Source: Pseudomonas koreensis (GTDB lineage Bacteria > Pseudomonadota > Gammaproteobacteria > Pseudomonadales > Pseudomonadaceae). Taken from it: a stretch of DNA of 64,000 bases. Of the stretch, positions 18,442 through 28,267 are shown piece after piece. Position 1 is the first letter of the stretch; each line of letters opens with the position of its first letter. The stretch is taken from NCBI RefSeq assembly GCF_012986595.1, contig NZ_JAAQYM010000003.1, positions 248,001-312,000 of the forward strand, in the 5' to 3' direction. The translations under genes were made by a program, and so were the position numbers. Under the pieces are notes generated by a model. That model worked only from the letters and a program-made list of their open reading frames with translations. It was not told where the DNA came from and made no database searches.

Positions 18442-19437
18442 GTGTGCCCTCTGGAAACTGAACGCTTCATCCCCGCCTTCGGCCTCGGCAATCCGCACCT
18501 GCAAACCTTGTGGGGGCCGCTGTGGCGCAAAACCGTGCACCTAGATCGCCAACGCGAACGCCTGTGGCTGGACGACGGTGATTTCCTCGATCTCGACTGG
18601 TACGGCCCGCACAGCGCCGAGGCACCGTTGGTTTTGGTGCTGCACGGGCTGACCGGCTCCTCCAATTCGCCTTACGTCGCCGGGATCCAGGCCGCGCTCG
18701 CCGCGCAGGGCTGGGCCAGTGTCGCGCTTAACTGGCGCGGTTGCTCCGGCGAACCCAACCTGCTGCCGCGCAGTTACCACTCCGGTGCCAGCGAAGACCT
18801 CGCCGAAGCCATGCAACACCTGCGTGCCAAGCGGCCACTGGCGCCGTTGTATGCGGTCGGCTATTCCCTCGGCGGCAATGTGTTGCTCAAGCACTTGGGC
18901 GAGACCGGTAACGACAGCGGCGTGCTCGGTGCGGTGGCGGTGTCGGTGCCGTTTCGCCTCGATCAATGCGCAGACCGCATTGGCAAAGGGTTTTCCAAGG
19001 TCTATCAGGCGCACTTCATGCGCGAGATGGTCGCCTACATCAAGAACAAACAACGTCAGTTCCAGCATGACGGGCGCGAGGATGGCCTGGCAGCCCTGGC
19101 GGCGCTCGGTTCGCTGGAAAACATGCGCACCTTTTGGGACTTCGATGGCCGGGTCACCGCGCCGCTGCACGGCTTTACCGATGCCGAGGATTATTATCGG
19201 CGGGCGTCGAGTCGCTATTTTCTTGGTGAGATCCGCACCCCGACCCTGATCATTCAGGCGGCCGACGATCCATTCGTGTTCCCCCACAGCCTGCCGACGG
19301 CCGAGGAACTGTCCGCCACCACCCAGTTCGAGCTGCAGGCCAAGGGTGGGCATGTCGGCTTTGTCGATGGCACGTTCCGCCAGCCCGGTTACTACCTGGA
19401 ACGACGCATCCCGCAATGGCTGGCCGGCGTGACGTAA
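18442..19437 (+). CDS. YheT-like alpha/beta hydrolase
   Basis: A 331-residue hydrolase of the YheT/ABHD1-3 family with the family opening FIPAFGLGNPHLQTLWGPLW, the HG oxyanion motif LVLHGLTGSSNSPY, the nucleophile elbow AVGYSLGGNVLLKHLG and late acid/histidine in IQAADDPFVFP and GGHVGFV. Substrate is unknown; homologues act on esters. The start is uncertain. The frame is open back to an ATG at 18304, but that stretch translates the REP doublet (VARELAPAG...), so I choose the GTG at 18442, which lacks a good ribosome site; CTG at 18451 is another possibility. Confidence 0.85.
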   Translation: MCPLETERFIPAFGLGNPHLQTLWGPLWRKTVHLDRQRERLWLDDGDFLDLDWYGPHSAEAPLVLVLHGLTGSSNSPYVAGIQAALAAQGWASVALNWRGCSGEPNLLPRSYHSGASEDLAEAMQHLRAKRPLAPLYAVGYSLGGNVLLKHLGETGNDSGVLGAVAVSVPFRLDQCADRIGKGFSKVYQAHFMREMVAYIKNKQRQFQHDGREDGLAALAALGSLENMRTFWDFDGRVTAPLHGFTDAEDYYRRASSRYFLGEIRTPTLIIQAADDPFVFPHSLPTAEELSATTQFELQAKGGHVGFVDGTFRQPGYYLERRIPQWLAGVT

Positions 19438-19486
19438 TGAAAGATGCGGGCCCCGGACGCCCACGACGGCTATGTGGTAGGTGGGT

Positions 19487-20341
19487 TCACTCGCCCGTGG
19501 CAATCCCGCGAGCAGGCTCGTTGATCCACTCACTCCACGACCCGGCATACAGCGAACCCAGCGGATACCCCGCCAGACACAACGCAAACAGGTTGTGACA
19601 GGCCGTCACCCCGGAGCCGCAATAGGCGACCAGATCGGCCGGCGAGCGATCAGCGAGTTTCGCGGCAAAGCGTTGCTTGAGTTCGTCCGCCGGCAGAAAG
19701 CGCCCATCGCTGCCGAGGTTCTCGGTAAAGGCTGCGCATTGCGCGCCGGGAATGTGCCCGGCAATCGGGTCTATCGGCTCGACCTCACCCTTGAAGCGCG
19801 GCAAGGCCCGGGCGTCGAGCAACGTCAGCGATGGCTGATCAAGGCGTTGCTGCAATTGTTCGGCGCTCAGCAACAGGTTCATATCCGGTTTGCCGCTGAA
19901 GTGGCCCCGGCTGACCGACGGCGCATCCAGACTCAGCGGAAGACCGGCCGCGTGCCAGGCCTTGAGCCCGCCGTCGAGAATGAACACACCGTCACGCTTG
20001 CCCAGCCACGCCAACAGCCACCAGGCGCGGGCCGCGTAGGCGCCGGGGCCGTCGTCGTAGAGAACCACATCACTGTCGGCATTGATGCCCCACGCTTGCA
20101 GACCCTCGATCAACGCCGCCGGCTCGGGCAGCGGATGGCGCCCGGTCACGCCTTTGATCACCTTGCCGCTGAGATCACGCTCAAGATCGGCGAAACGGGC
20201 GCCGGCAATGTGCCCGTCGGCGTAACTGCGCTGCCCGTAGTCCGGGTCTTCGAGGGCAAAACGACAATCGAGAATCACCAGCCCCGGTTGCTCCTTGCGG
20301 GCATCCAGTGCGTTCGGGCTGATCAGTTGCGCAATCGGCAT
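19487..20341 (-). CDS. sseA: 3-mercaptopyruvate/thiosulfate sulfurtransferase
   Basis: Two-rhodanese-domain enzyme that transfers sulfane sulfur from 3-mercaptopyruvate or thiosulfate to a thiol or cyanide acceptor. The 284-residue product has an inactive N-terminal rhodanese domain (LVILDCRFALEDPDYGQRSYADGHIAGARFADL, of which DCRF and YADGHIAGA are typical) and an active C-terminal one with the loop AYCGSGVTACHN. CGSGVTA is the mercaptopyruvate-type loop. The start is set at 20341, with GGAG nine bases upstream, instead of a longer frame to 20431. Its promoter gap of 31 bases from laoR suggests possible read-through from that regulator gene. Confidence 0.92.
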   Translation of the reverse strand: MPIAQLISPNALDARKEQPGLVILDCRFALEDPDYGQRSYADGHIAGARFADLERDLSGKVIKGVTGRHPLPEPAALIEGLQAWGINADSDVVLYDDGPGAYAARAWWLLAWLGKRDGVFILDGGLKAWHAAGLPLSLDAPSVSRGHFSGKPDMNLLLSAEQLQQRLDQPSLTLLDARALPRFKGEVEPIDPIAGHIPGAQCAAFTENLGSDGRFLPADELKQRFAAKLADRSPADLVAYCGSGVTACHNLFALCLAGYPLGSLYAGSWSEWINEPARGIATGE

Positions 20342-20372
20342 AACGGACTCCTGTGAGCGACTTCGAAAATGA

Positions 20373-21044
20373 TTACCGCCCTTCCTCGAGGGCCTGGGCC
20401 AGCGGCACGTAGAACTCGTCAAACAAGGCATTCACCTCTTCGCGGGCCTGATCGGTGACGAACCCGGCTTCCAGCACCAGCACCTGATACACGCCACGCT
20501 TGATGGCCTGCTCGCTGAGGTGGTTGGAGTTTTCCCGGGTGGTGCACAGAAAGCGCACCCAGGACGTGAGGATGATCCAGGCGTTGATCGTCAGGGATTC
20601 GATTTGCATCCGATCCATCTTGAGAATGCCGGCGGCGACGAAACCTTCGTAGATCGCCATCCCCTGGATCACGCAGCGCTGGGAGAAGCGTCGGTAGCGC
20701 GCGGCGAGGTCCGGGTCGCTGTCGAGCAGGTGTTCCAGATCGCGATGCAGAAAACGGTAGCCCCACATCGCCGACAACAGTTCCTTGAGGTAATAGCGCT
20801 TGTCTTCGACCGTGGCGGCTCGCCCCTGCGGCGGGCGCAGAAAGCTGTCCACAAGGCTCTCGTACTCACTGAACAGCACGGCGATGATCGCCTGCTTGTT
20901 GGGGAAGTGGTAGTACAGGTTGCCCGGAGAAATCTCCATGTGCGCGGCGATGTGGTTGGTGCTGATGCTGCGCTCGCCCTGCTGGTTGAACAGTTCGAGG
21001 CTGTTCTGCACGATGCGCTCGCTGGTTTTTATTCGTGGGGCCAT
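20373..21044 (-). CDS. laoR: TetR family regulator LaoR-like
   Basis: Repressor of the divergent alcohol oxidation genes, equivalent in position and neighbours to LaoR (PA0367) of P. aeruginosa. The N-terminal helix-turn-helix reads RIVQNSLELFNQQGERSISTNHIAAHMEISPGNLYYHFPNKQAIIAVLF in pieces, with ISTNHIAAHMEISPGNLYYH the recognition unit. The C-terminal 150 residues form an all-helical ligand domain that in the homologue senses a long-chain acyl compound. The perfect palindrome at 21132-21163, between this gene and laoC, is the obvious operator. Functional assignment by synteny; ligand inferred. Confidence 0.85.
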   Translation of the reverse strand: MAPRIKTSERIVQNSLELFNQQGERSISTNHIAAHMEISPGNLYYHFPNKQAIIAVLFSEYESLVDSFLRPPQGRAATVEDKRYYLKELLSAMWGYRFLHRDLEHLLDSDPDLAARYRRFSQRCVIQGMAIYEGFVAAGILKMDRMQIESLTINAWIILTSWVRFLCTTRENSNHLSEQAIKRGVYQVLVLEAGFVTDQAREEVNALFDEFYVPLAQALEEGR

Positions 21045-21131
21045 GGCTTGAGCTTTAATTCAGAGTGCGGTGAGGAGCATCTTACGACCTAACCGGAATT
21101 GGATAAAACAAAGCTGTGTCGGGAAGTCATT

Positions 21132-21163
21132 TGACTTTCTAGAGCATAGACTCTAGAAAGTCA
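21132..21163. promoter_or_regulatory. Probable LaoR operator, perfect 13-bp palindrome
   Basis: TGACTTTCTAGAG (21132-21144) and CTCTAGAAAGTCA (21151-21163) are exact inverse copies around a 6-base centre. The site ends 26 bases before the laoC start and sits in the divergent laoR/laoC gap, as expected for TetR autoregulation and repression of laoCBA. Confidence 0.8.
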
Positions 21164-21189
21164 TCACTACAATAAATCCGGAGCCGACG

Positions 21190-22620
21190 ATGACTGCCGA
21201 CATTGCTTACCTGCAAACGCTGCAACAGCCACTGGAAGAGCTTGATCGGTTGTTCGCGGCACAGCGCGCCGCCTATGCCGCCAACCCGATGCCACCGGCG
21301 GCCCAGCGTCAGCAATGGCTCAAGGCATTGCGCGACTTGCTCAGCAATGAGCGCCAGGCCCTGGTCGACGCCATCAGCACCGATTTCAGCCATCGCAGCG
21401 CCGATGAAACCCTGCTCGCCGAGCTGATGCCCAGCCTGCACGGCATTCATTACGCCAGTCGGCACCTCAAGGGCTGGATGAAGTCCTCGCGGCGCAAAGT
21501 CGGCATGGCCTTTCAGCCGGCGTCGGCAAAAGTGGTGTATCAACCGCTCGGCGTGGTCGGCATCATCGTCCCCTGGAACTACCCGTTGTATCTGGCCATC
21601 GGCCCGCTGGTCGGCGCACTGGCGGCGGGCAACCGGGTGATGCTCAAGCTCAGCGAATCGACGCCGGCCACCGGGCTGTTGCTCAAGGCCTTGCTGGCGC
21701 GAATTTTCCCCGAAGATCTGGTGTGTGTAGTGCTCGGCGAATCGGACGTCGGCGTGGCGTTTTCCCGTCTGCGCTTCGATCACCTGCTGTTCACCGGCGC
21801 CACCAGCATCGGCAAGCACGTGATGCGCGCTGCGGCGGAAAACCTGACCCCGGTGACCCTCGAACTGGGCGGCAAATCCCCGGCCATCGTCTCGCGCGAC
21901 GTGCCGCTCAAGGACGCCGCCGAACGCATCGCCTTCGGTAAAACCCTGAATGCCGGCCAGACCTGCGTTGCCCCCGACTACGTGCTGGTGCCGCAAGACC
22001 GCGTCGGCGCGTTCGTCGAAGCCTATCGTCAGGTGGTCAACCGTTTCTATCCGACCCTCGCCGACAACCCGGACTACACCGCGATCATCAATGAGCGCCA
22101 ACTGGCGCGGCTCAACAGTTATGTCAGCGACGCCACCAGCAAGGGCGCGCTGCTGATCCCGCTGTTCGAACAGGGCCAGGGCCGGCGCATGCCGCACAGC
22201 CTGCTGCTGAACGTCACTGACGAGATGACCGTGATGCAGGACGAAATCTTCGGCCCGCTGCTGCCGATCGTGCCTTATCAGGACCTCGATCAGGCGTTTG
22301 CCTACATCAATCAGCGCCCTCGTCCTCTGGCCCTTTACTACTTCGGCTACGACAAGCACGAACAGGACCGCGTGCTGCACGAGACCCACTCCGGCGGCGT
22401 GTGCCTGAACGACACCCTGCTGCATGTGGCGCAGGACGACATGCCGTTCGGCGGGATCGGCCCGTCGGGCATGGGCCACTATCACGGCCATGAGGGCTTC
22501 CTGACCTTCAGTAAGGCCAAGGGCGTGCTGATCAAACAGCGTTTCAACGCGGCGAAGCTGATCTACCCGCCGTACGGCAAATCGATTCAGAAACTGATCC
22601 AGAAGCTGTTCATCCGCTAA
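21190..22620 (+). CDS. laoC: Aldehyde dehydrogenase LaoC-like (coniferyl aldehyde dehydrogenase family)
   Basis: NAD(P)-dependent oxidation of long-chain aldehydes to fatty acids, the second step after alcohol oxidation by LaoA. The 476-residue protein has the ALDH landmarks GIIVPWNYPLYLAIGPLVGALAAGN (in part, PWNYPLYL), catalytic Glu in TLELGGKSPAIV, catalytic Cys in NAGQTCVAPDYVL and QDEIFGPLLPIV. It belongs to the group often annotated coniferyl aldehyde dehydrogenase; the neighbourhood favours the lao assignment. GGAG lies eight bases before the ATG. First gene of the laoCBA operon. Confidence 0.88.
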   Translation: MTADIAYLQTLQQPLEELDRLFAAQRAAYAANPMPPAAQRQQWLKALRDLLSNERQALVDAISTDFSHRSADETLLAELMPSLHGIHYASRHLKGWMKSSRRKVGMAFQPASAKVVYQPLGVVGIIVPWNYPLYLAIGPLVGALAAGNRVMLKLSESTPATGLLLKALLARIFPEDLVCVVLGESDVGVAFSRLRFDHLLFTGATSIGKHVMRAAAENLTPVTLELGGKSPAIVSRDVPLKDAAERIAFGKTLNAGQTCVAPDYVLVPQDRVGAFVEAYRQVVNRFYPTLADNPDYTAIINERQLARLNSYVSDATSKGALLIPLFEQGQGRRMPHSLLLNVTDEMTVMQDEIFGPLLPIVPYQDLDQAFAYINQRPRPLALYYFGYDKHEQDRVLHETHSGGVCLNDTLLHVAQDDMPFGGIGPSGMGHYHGHEGFLTFSKAKGVLIKQRFNAAKLIYPPYGKSIQKLIQKLFIR

Positions 22621-22648
22621 TCGTCGTCACCGCCGGGTAATAACAACA

Positions 22649-23194
22649 ATGCACCCAAGCCTGACCGAAACACCTGCCCTGTCGCGCCGTGGCCTGCTGA
22701 AATTCAGCCTCGGCGCCACCGCGTTCCTCGCCACCGCCGGCCTTGGCGCGAGCCTCAGTGGCTGTTCATCGAGCGTCGCGGCGAACGGCTTCGCCACTTT
22801 GCGCGACGGCGACCTGTTGTTCCTGCGCGCCTTGATTCCGGTGATGCTCGACGGCGCCGTGGCGGCCGAAAAAATGCCCGGCGCCGTCGATGGCACCCTC
22901 AAGTCGCTCGACTACAGCCTTGATCACCTGTCGCCGGAGATGCTCAAACTCACCCGGCAACTGTTCGACGTGCTGGGCATGGCCGTCACGCGCGGGCCGC
23001 TCACCGGCATCTGGGGCAGTTGGGAAAACGCCAGTCCGGAGGCCATGCGCCACTTCCTCGACCGCTGGCAGAACAGCTCGTTAAGCCTGCTGCGCATGGG
23101 TCACAGCTCCCTGCAGCAAATGGTGATGATGGCCTGGTACACCCGCGCCGAGTCCTGGGGCCATTGCGGCTACCCCGGCCCGCCTACTGTTTAA
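22649..23194 (+). CDS. laoB: LaoB-like Tat-exported small protein
   Basis: A 181-residue protein with a twin-arginine signal, SRRGLLKFSLGATAFLATAG, followed by LSGC, a possible lipobox, so it may be an exported lipoprotein. The rest is helical and resembles the small (gamma) subunits that accompany membrane-bound GMC dehydrogenases such as gluconate 2-dehydrogenase. By synteny it equals LaoB (PA0365), required for long-chain alcohol oxidation. LaoA itself has no signal peptide, so I infer that LaoB carries it across the membrane. It begins 28 bases after laoC. Confidence 0.85.
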   Translation: MHPSLTETPALSRRGLLKFSLGATAFLATAGLGASLSGCSSSVAANGFATLRDGDLLFLRALIPVMLDGAVAAEKMPGAVDGTLKSLDYSLDHLSPEMLKLTRQLFDVLGMAVTRGPLTGIWGSWENASPEAMRHFLDRWQNSSLSLLRMGHSSLQQMVMMAWYTRAESWGHCGYPGPPTV

Positions 23195-23207
23195 AACCGA
23201 GTCGCGC

Positions 23208-23276
23208 CCTTCGCGAGCAGGCTCGCTCCCACATTTGAACCGCGTTTCTAGGTGGGAGCGAGCCTGCTCACGAAGG
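23208..23276. repeat. REP doublet, CTTCGCGAGCAGGCTCGCTCCCACA family
   Basis: Arms starting CCTTCGCGAGCAGGCTCG and inverse flank a short spacer in the laoB-laoA gap, inside an operon. Related copies are at 38979-39055 and 42415-42491. Confidence 0.9.
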
Positions 23277-23312
23277 GGCCGCCAGAACAACAAGAACAAG
23301 AGAACCTGATCG

Positions 23313-24908
23313 ATGCCCGTACCCGACCCGTTCCGCGAAGGCCTCGCCCGTGGCTGGAAAACCTACAACGGCGCACAGCTGACCGACGATCTGACGCTGC
23401 AAACCGACGTGGCGATCATCGGCAGCGGCGCCGGTGGCGGCACCACGGCAGAAATCCTCAGCGCCGCCGGCTATAAGGTGCTGCTGATCGAAGAAGGCCC
23501 GCTCAAGACCAGTTCCGACTTCAAGATGCTCGAAGATAAGGCCTACAGCAGCCTCTATCAGGAAGGCATCGGCCGCATGAGCAAGGACGGCGCAATCACC
23601 ATCCTCCAGGGCCGTGCAGTGGGCGGCACCACGCTGATCAACTGGACCTCGAGCTTCCGCACCCCGGAGCCGACCCTCGAACACTGGGCCAAGGAACACA
23701 ACGTCAAAGGCCACAGCCCGGCCGAGATGGCGCCGTGGTTCGAGAAAATGGAACAACGCCTGGGCGTTGCGCCGTGGATGGTGCCGCCCAACGCCAATAA
23801 CGACGTGATCCGCAAAGGCTGCGAGCAACTCGGCTACAGCTGGCACGTGATCCCGCGCAACGTGCGCGGCTGCTGGAACCTCGGCTACTGCGGCATGGGC
23901 TGCCCAACCAACGCCAAGCAATCGATGATGGTCACCACCATTCCGGCGACGCTGGAAAAGGGCGGCGAATTGCTCTATCTGGCCCGTGCGGAAAAACTGT
24001 TGATCAACGGCGACACCATCACCGGCCTGCAATGCGTGGCGATGGACGAACGTTGCGTCGCGCCCACCGGACGCAAAATCACGGTCAAGGCACGGCATTA
24101 CGTGCTGGCCGGCGGCGGCATCAACAGCCCGGCCTTGCTGCTGCGCTCGGATGCGCCGGATCCGCATCAGCGCCTCGGCAAACGCACCTTCCTGCATCTG
24201 GTGAACATGTCTGCCGGACGGTTCGACGAGGTGATCAACCCGTTCTACGGCGCGCCGCAATCGATCTACTCGGACCATTTCCAGTGGAAGGACGGCACCA
24301 GCGGGCCGATGGGCTACAAACTCGAAGTGCCGCCGCTGCAGCCGGCGCTCGCGGCGACGTTGCTCGGCGGCTTCGGCACCCAGAACGCCGAACACATGGC
24401 GGACCTGCCGCACACCCATGCGATGTTGGCGCTGCTGCGCGACGGTTTCCACCCGGACAGCCCCGGCGGCAGTGTCGAACTGCGCGGTGATGGCTCGCCG
24501 GTGCTCGACTATCAGGTCTCGCCTTACGCCTGGGAAGGCTTGCGCCGCGCCTTTCACAGCATGGCCGAGATCCAGTTTGCCGGCGGCGCCAAAGCCGTGA
24601 TGCCGATGCACGCCGATGCGCGTTACGTGAACACCCTGGCCGAAGTGCGCACGCTGATCGACGGTTTGAGCCTTGAGCTGTACCGCACGCGCCTGGGCAG
24701 TGCCCACGTGATGGGCGGTTGTGCGATGGGCGAAGACCCGAAAAACGCCGTCACCGACAGCCTCGGCCGACATCACCAACTGAGCAATCTGTCGATCCAC
24801 GACGGCTCGCTGTTCCCCACCAGCATTGGCGCCAACCCGCAATTGTCGGTGTATGGCCTGACCGCACAGTTGGCGACGGCCCTCGCCGATCGGCTGAGAA
24901 ATCCGTGA
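23313..24908 (+). CDS. laoA: GMC-family alcohol dehydrogenase LaoA-like
   Basis: FAD-dependent dehydrogenase that oxidises long-chain primary alcohols to aldehydes, equivalent to LaoA (PA0364). The 531-residue protein has an FAD Rossmann motif DVAIIGSGAGGGTTAEIL with LLIEEGP (residues about 26-60), ILQGRAVGGTTLINW, the cysteine-rich CWNLGYCGMGCPTNAK stretch typical of this GMC branch, and C-terminal AHVMGGCAMG and the late S-N-L-S-IHDGSLFPTSIGANPQLSVYGL motif with the active-site His/Asn region. No signal peptide. It is separated from laoB by a REP doublet, yet has a usable GAACCTGATCG upstream; expression may depend on read-through. Confidence 0.88.
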   Translation: MPVPDPFREGLARGWKTYNGAQLTDDLTLQTDVAIIGSGAGGGTTAEILSAAGYKVLLIEEGPLKTSSDFKMLEDKAYSSLYQEGIGRMSKDGAITILQGRAVGGTTLINWTSSFRTPEPTLEHWAKEHNVKGHSPAEMAPWFEKMEQRLGVAPWMVPPNANNDVIRKGCEQLGYSWHVIPRNVRGCWNLGYCGMGCPTNAKQSMMVTTIPATLEKGGELLYLARAEKLLINGDTITGLQCVAMDERCVAPTGRKITVKARHYVLAGGGINSPALLLRSDAPDPHQRLGKRTFLHLVNMSAGRFDEVINPFYGAPQSIYSDHFQWKDGTSGPMGYKLEVPPLQPALAATLLGGFGTQNAEHMADLPHTHAMLALLRDGFHPDSPGGSVELRGDGSPVLDYQVSPYAWEGLRRAFHSMAEIQFAGGAKAVMPMHADARYVNTLAEVRTLIDGLSLELYRTRLGSAHVMGGCAMGEDPKNAVTDSLGRHHQLSNLSIHDGSLFPTSIGANPQLSVYGLTAQLATALADRLRNP

Positions 24909-24936
24909 AAAAACCGGTTTATCGCGTCGTCTATAG

Positions 24937-25503
<567 letters not shown>

Positions 25504-25566
25504 CGACCGTTCAAACGGCGCCCGCGTGCACTGCGGGCGCCAATGCGGCACAATTGCGCGCATTGA

Positions 25567-25857
<291 letters not shown>

Positions 25858-25881
25858 GTCCATCAGCGCCTGATCCAACGC

Positions 25882-25974
25882 CATCGCGGGCAAGCCCGCT
25901 CCCACAGGTTTCGGTGGTGAAACACTAACCGTGTATACGCCAAAATCCCTGTGGGAGCGGGCTTGCCCGCGATG
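25882..25974. repeat. REP doublet, CATCGCGGGCAAGCCCGCTCC family
   Basis: Two inverse arms (25882-25908 and 25948-25974) are near-perfect complements; the only copy of this variant in the window. It lies between the ferredoxin gene and the convergent small gene at 26009. Confidence 0.92.
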
Positions 25975-26008
25975 AGGCCATCAGAAACACCGTTGACTCT
26001 GGATCAGC

Positions 26009-26332
26009 TCACTCCCGCTGCTCAAACCCCTCCCCCGTACACCCCAGGCAGCGCACGAACGCCGCTTTCGCCGGGTCGACCACCAACGCCTGCCCCGCAT
26101 CGCCCACTCGGCCACCCAGCGCGGTAAACGGCAAAGACACCACAAACACTCCGGCACCCAGCACCGTCGCCACCACCAGCAACGGGCGGGCGATCAGCAA
26201 GTCGCCAATCATGGCGTAGGCCGGAGGGTTCTGAATCGCATAGCGGGGGTCACCGCTGCCGCCTTCCGTCGCCCGGGTCGGCAGACTGGAACACAACAGC
26301 AGCGCAATGAGCAGGACTTGCAGGGGCTTCAT
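26009..26332 (-). CDS. Small exported hypothetical protein
   Basis: A 107-residue protein with a signal peptide ([18 protein letters not shown]) and one further hydrophobic stretch ([22 protein letters not shown]) followed by [25 protein letters not shown]. Similar proteins adjoin mutM in pseudomonads and are sometimes labelled multidrug transporter without evidence; nothing in the sequence supports transport by itself. The two cysteines near the C-terminus (RCLGC) are notable. Function unknown. Confidence 0.75.
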   Translation of the reverse strand: MKPLQVLLIALLLCSSLPTRATEGGSGDPRYAIQNPPAYAMIGDLLIARPLLVVATVLGAGVFVVSLPFTALGGRVGDAGQALVVDPAKAAFVRCLGCTGEGFEQRE

Positions 26333-26401
26333 GGCACGATCCTTCGGGCTGAACAGTGAGACAACTCACTATAGACCGTAGGACTTTTTCAGCCTTTTGC
26401 C

Positions 26402-27214
26402 TCAGGTCTGGCAGCGCGGGCAGAACACACTGGCGCGCTGACCGAGCTTCACTTCGCGCAGGCCGGTGCCGCAGACCTTGCAGTGCTCACCGCCACGGCC
26501 ATAGACAAACAGTTCCTGCTGGAAATACCCCGGCTGCCCGTCACCACCGATGAAGTCGCGCAACGTGGTGCCACCACGCTTGATGGCCGCGGCGAGGATG
26601 CGTTTGATCTCGATCGCCAGCTTCAGATAACGCGCCCGGGAGATGCTCTTGGCCTCACGGCGCGGGTCGATGCCGGCGGCGAACAGCGCTTCGGTCGCAT
26701 AAATGTTACCGACGCCGACCACCACCACGTTGTCCATGATGAACGGCTTGACCGCCATCGAGCGCCCGCGCGACAGCTGGAACAGACGTTCGCCGTCGAA
26801 CAGATCGGTCAGCGGCTCCGGCCCGAGGCGAATCAGCAATTCGTGATTGAGCGGATCGGTGCTCCAGAGCATCGCGCCGAAGCGTCGCGGATCGGTGTAG
26901 CGCAGGGCCAGCCCGGATTCCAGCTCGATATCGACGTGCTCATGCTTCAACGCCGGCAGCCCGACTTCCACCAGACGCAGGTTGCCCGACATCCCGAGGT
27001 GACTGATCAAGGTGCCGACTTCGGCGTTGATCAACAGGTACTTGGCCCGCCGCTCGACCAGCACGATGCGCTGCCCGGACAGGCGCACATCGAGGTCTTC
27101 GGGGATCGGCCAGCGCAGCCGGCGATCACGCACGATCACTCGGCTGACGCGCTGGCCTTCCAGGTGCGGGGCAATGCCCCGGCGGGTGGTTTCGACTTCC
27201 GGCAGTTCAGGCAT
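26402..27214 (-). CDS. mutM: Formamidopyrimidine-DNA glycosylase
   Basis: Bifunctional glycosylase/AP lyase that removes 8-oxoguanine and Fapy lesions. It starts [14 protein letters not shown] with the catalytic Pro2 and Glu3, and contains the lysine strand [20 protein letters not shown], the helix-two-turn-helix [15 protein letters not shown], and the C-terminal zinc finger [24 protein letters not shown] (CKVC and CPRC). 270 residues, typical length. All key residues are intact. It is followed upstream by the HDOD gene with 12 bases between. Confidence 0.97.
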   Translation of the reverse strand: MPELPEVETTRRGIAPHLEGQRVSRVIVRDRRLRWPIPEDLDVRLSGQRIVLVERRAKYLLINAEVGTLISHLGMSGNLRLVEVGLPALKHEHVDIELESGLALRYTDPRRFGAMLWSTDPLNHELLIRLGPEPLTDLFDGERLFQLSRGRSMAVKPFIMDNVVVVGVGNIYATEALFAAGIDPRREAKSISRARYLKLAIEIKRILAAAIKRGGTTLRDFIGGDGQPGYFQQELFVYGRGGEHCKVCGTGLREVKLGQRASVFCPRCQT

Positions 27215-27226
27215 GACGTCCTCGAA

Positions 27227-28093
27227 TCAATGCGCGCCGAGGTCGCGGATCGTTTGTTTGAGCGTTTCAAAGTCGTAATCCGACAACCCGACGTAATCGA
27301 GGATCAGCGCACCGATGCTGTTCCACTCGTGGTCTTCGGTCTGGTTGCCCAGCACCCGATACGACGCACAGATGTGCTCGGACATCTTGAGGATCGCCAA
27401 CAGGTTCTTCATCTGGCTGTTGCGCGACGACTCATCGCTGAAAATCGCCAGCGCATTGTGGTGATTGGCGATGGCCGCACTGACGTGTTCCGGCAAACGC
27501 CACGACTTGGCGGTGTAATAACCGACCACCGAATGGTTGGTGTTGAACTCGGCGTTTTCGGTGTCCACCACGCGGAACTCGGCGCTGGCATTGGCGTAGG
27601 CCTTTTCCAGCACCGACATGTAGTTGGGGAATCGTTGCAGCATCAACGGCACGCCACAATCGTGGAACAGGCCCAAGGCATAAGCCTCGTCGCCCGCCTG
27701 GGTGCCGATGCGCTTGGCCAGAGTCAGGCAGGTCATCGCCACGTCCTGGGCGGTGTCCCAGAAACGGTTGAGGGTGACGATGGTGTCGTCGTTCATCTCG
27801 CCCTTGATCGACTGCGCGTTGATCAGGTTGATGATCGAACGACTGCCCAGCAGGTTTACGGCGCGCTGGATCGAAGTGATCTTGTTGCTCAGGCCGTAAT
27901 AAGGCGAATTGACGATTTTCAGCAGAGAACCGGACAGACCGGGATCCTGGGCGATCAGCTTGGCGATCACCTCCAGGTCCGGGTCGGGCATGTACTGCTC
28001 CATTTGCAGATCCACCATGATCTGCGGCTGCGCGGGCACGCTGATGCCCTGCAGGGATTGTTGAATCTGTTCGGTGGTCAGCTCTTGGGACAT
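27227..28093 (-). CDS. HDOD domain protein
   Basis: A 288-residue protein consisting mainly of an HDOD domain, an HD-superfamily fold without the full catalytic set, found in bacterial signal transduction. Typical motifs are IAKLIAQDPGLSGSLLKIVNSPYYGL, ITSIQRAVNLLGSRSIINL and ALGLFHDCGVPLML in which an HD-like pair HD is present. Role unknown; homologues in pseudomonads influence biofilm or stress signalling. Its order next to mutM and the PfpI gene matches PA0356. Confidence 0.88.
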   Translation of the reverse strand: MSQELTTEQIQQSLQGISVPAQPQIMVDLQMEQYMPDPDLEVIAKLIAQDPGLSGSLLKIVNSPYYGLSNKITSIQRAVNLLGSRSIINLINAQSIKGEMNDDTIVTLNRFWDTAQDVAMTCLTLAKRIGTQAGDEAYALGLFHDCGVPLMLQRFPNYMSVLEKAYANASAEFRVVDTENAEFNTNHSVVGYYTAKSWRLPEHVSAAIANHHNALAIFSDESSRNSQMKNLLAILKMSEHICASYRVLGNQTEDHEWNSIGALILDYVGLSDYDFETLKQTIRDLGAH

Positions 28094-28267
28094 AAGTACA
28101 CACTCTGGGACAGGCGGCGATTCTAACCTCTAAAAACCGAACGACGACACACCAGTGGGCAATTGTCAGGAACTTTCATTCACGCTCTGGCTTCGGAATC
28201 TGTAATGCCCACGGGATCGCTCAGGTCCCGTGCGGCGGCAAACGCCCACAGACTCAGGAGCTTATCG

